The notes under the pieces are model-generated. The model had not been told where the DNA came from, searched no databases, and saw nothing but the letters and a program-made list of their open reading frames with translations. A stretch of 50,184 nucleotides of DNA from Aquamicrobium aerolatum DSM 21857 (lineage in GTDB: Bacteria; Pseudomonadota; Alphaproteobacteria; Rhizobiales; Rhizobiaceae), in assembly GCF_900113935.1 (NCBI RefSeq), contig NZ_FORF01000018.1, positions 32,720 through 82,903 on the forward strand. The letters run 5' to 3'. The position numbers and the translations under genes are program-made. How positions within the stretch are numbered: position 1 is the first letter of the stretch; each line of letters starts with the position of its first letter. This document shows, one piece after another, positions 49,829 through 50,184 of the stretch.

Positions 49829-50184
49829 TGAACCGCGCCGGGTTTGCCGGAGGCCGTTTGGTTTAAGTTATGCGGCCATGTCTGGGGCGTCCAGCATGGC
49901 GTAGTAGCGTTGTTCGGCCTCCGCTGGCGGAATGTTTCCGATGGTCTCCAGAAGCCGCCTGTTGTTGAACCAGTCCACCCATTCCAGGGTGGCGAATTCC
50001 ACGGCTTCGAAGCCGCGCCATGGTCCTCTTCGATGGATGACCTCGGCCTTGTAGAGACCGTTGATCGTTTCGGCGAGCGCGTTGTCGTAACTGTCGCCCA
50101 CGCTTCCTACGGAAGGCTCGATGCCTGCTTCCGCCAGCCGTTCGGAATAGCGAATGGACACGTATTGCACGCCGCGGTCGGAGT
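49829..50184 (-). mobile_element. IS3-family insertion sequence, partial at window end
   Basis: From 49829 the sequence TGAACCGCGCCGGGTTTGCC has the TG start and GC-rich inverted-repeat look of an IS3-group terminus. It interrupts the oxidoreductase fragment. The transposase is read inward from outside the window. It is a different element from the one at base 1. Confidence 0.7.
49868..50184 (-). CDS. IS3-family transposase OrfB (5'-partial)
   Basis: C-terminal end of the DDE transposase: SDRGVQYVSIRYSERLAEAG, IEPSVGSVGDSYDNALAETI (catalytic Glu in AETINGLYKAEVI), EWVDWFNNRRLLETIGNIPP and AEAEQRYYAM. The reading frame is open at the window edge, so the first catalytic Asp residues and orfA lie beyond it. 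The visible portion is intact. Confidence 0.9.
   Translation of the reverse strand, partial: SDRGVQYVSIRYSERLAEAGIEPSVGSVGDSYDNALAETINGLYKAEVIHRRGPWRGFEAVEFATLEWVDWFNNRRLLETIGNIPPAEAEQRYYAMLDAPDMAA

Noticed and set aside
1..50184. tRNA and rRNA genes
   Set aside because: No tRNA-like cloverleaf with conserved GTTCGA-type loop in context and no rRNA segments were seen; not excluded by a proper scan.

Overview
The window looks like part of a large repABC-type plasmid (or plasmid-derived replicon) from an alphaproteobacterium of the order Hyphomicrobiales (Rhizobiaceae/Brucellaceae type). The basis is a complete repABC operon (40.2-43.9 kb) with an antisense RNA between repB and repC, and a divergently oriented, complete trbBCDEJKLFGHI mating-pair-formation operon beside it (39.7-30.2 kb). 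This is the arrangement known from Ti- and Sym-type plasmids. Genus and species cannot be fixed from the sequence alone. No relaxase, coupling protein or oriT is visible here.

Layout. 0-0.74 kb: end of an IS3-family element. 1.2-5.6 kb: a GntR regulator followed by a DAO-type FAD oxidase, a GlcD-type FAD oxidase and an NAD-dependent D-2-hydroxyacid dehydrogenase. 5.7-7.9 kb: a graveyard holding a second repC that lacks its first 94 codons, a DeoR-regulator scrap, a frameshifted IS3 transposase and an internally deleted IS3-type element. 7.9-10.65 kb: a compact two-gene transposon (tniA, tniB) with 28-bp terminal inverted repeats and clustered sub-terminal repeats. 10.8-17.6 kb: a second 2-hydroxy-acid/amino-acid module. 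It has a DapA-like lyase, a GlcD-type oxidase and a polar-amino-acid ABC transporter on the minus strand, and an XRE-cupin regulator plus an FMN-dependent L-2-hydroxyacid oxidase on the plus strand. 17.6-18.9 kb: IS21, IS110 and IS6 remnants and elements.

19.1-29.7 kb is the most unusual part: about ten consecutive genes that nearly all encode exported or membrane proteins. Three small secreted proteins (one DUF3011-like) lie on the minus strand. A plus-strand run follows: a lipoprotein, a PDZ/Asn-rich/Asp-tailed repeat protein, a two-lobed pepsin-like aspartic peptidase joined to autotransporter-type passenger repeats but with no beta-barrel, a frameshifted DUF4424-like protein, an M60/enhancin-like metallopeptidase with a ricin-like N-terminus, and an ionotropic-glutamate-receptor-like channel with a non-canonical pore sequence. 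I read this as a candidate undescribed cell-surface system with two protease classes and a ligand-gated channel. Its function is not known from the sequence.

30.2-39.7 kb is the trb type IV secretion operon, and 40.2-43.9 kb is repABC. 43.9-50.2 kb is a stabilisation and integration zone: a vapC remnant, parDE, a long serine recombinase, higBA, a tyrosine recombinase divergent from a DUF1403-type gene, a frameshifted molybdopterin-oxidoreductase fragment, and a second IS3-family element running off the window. Together these suggest a mosaic conjugative plasmid in which the replication, transfer and maintenance backbone carries a catabolic load and an exported-protein island joined by IS-mediated rearrangement.
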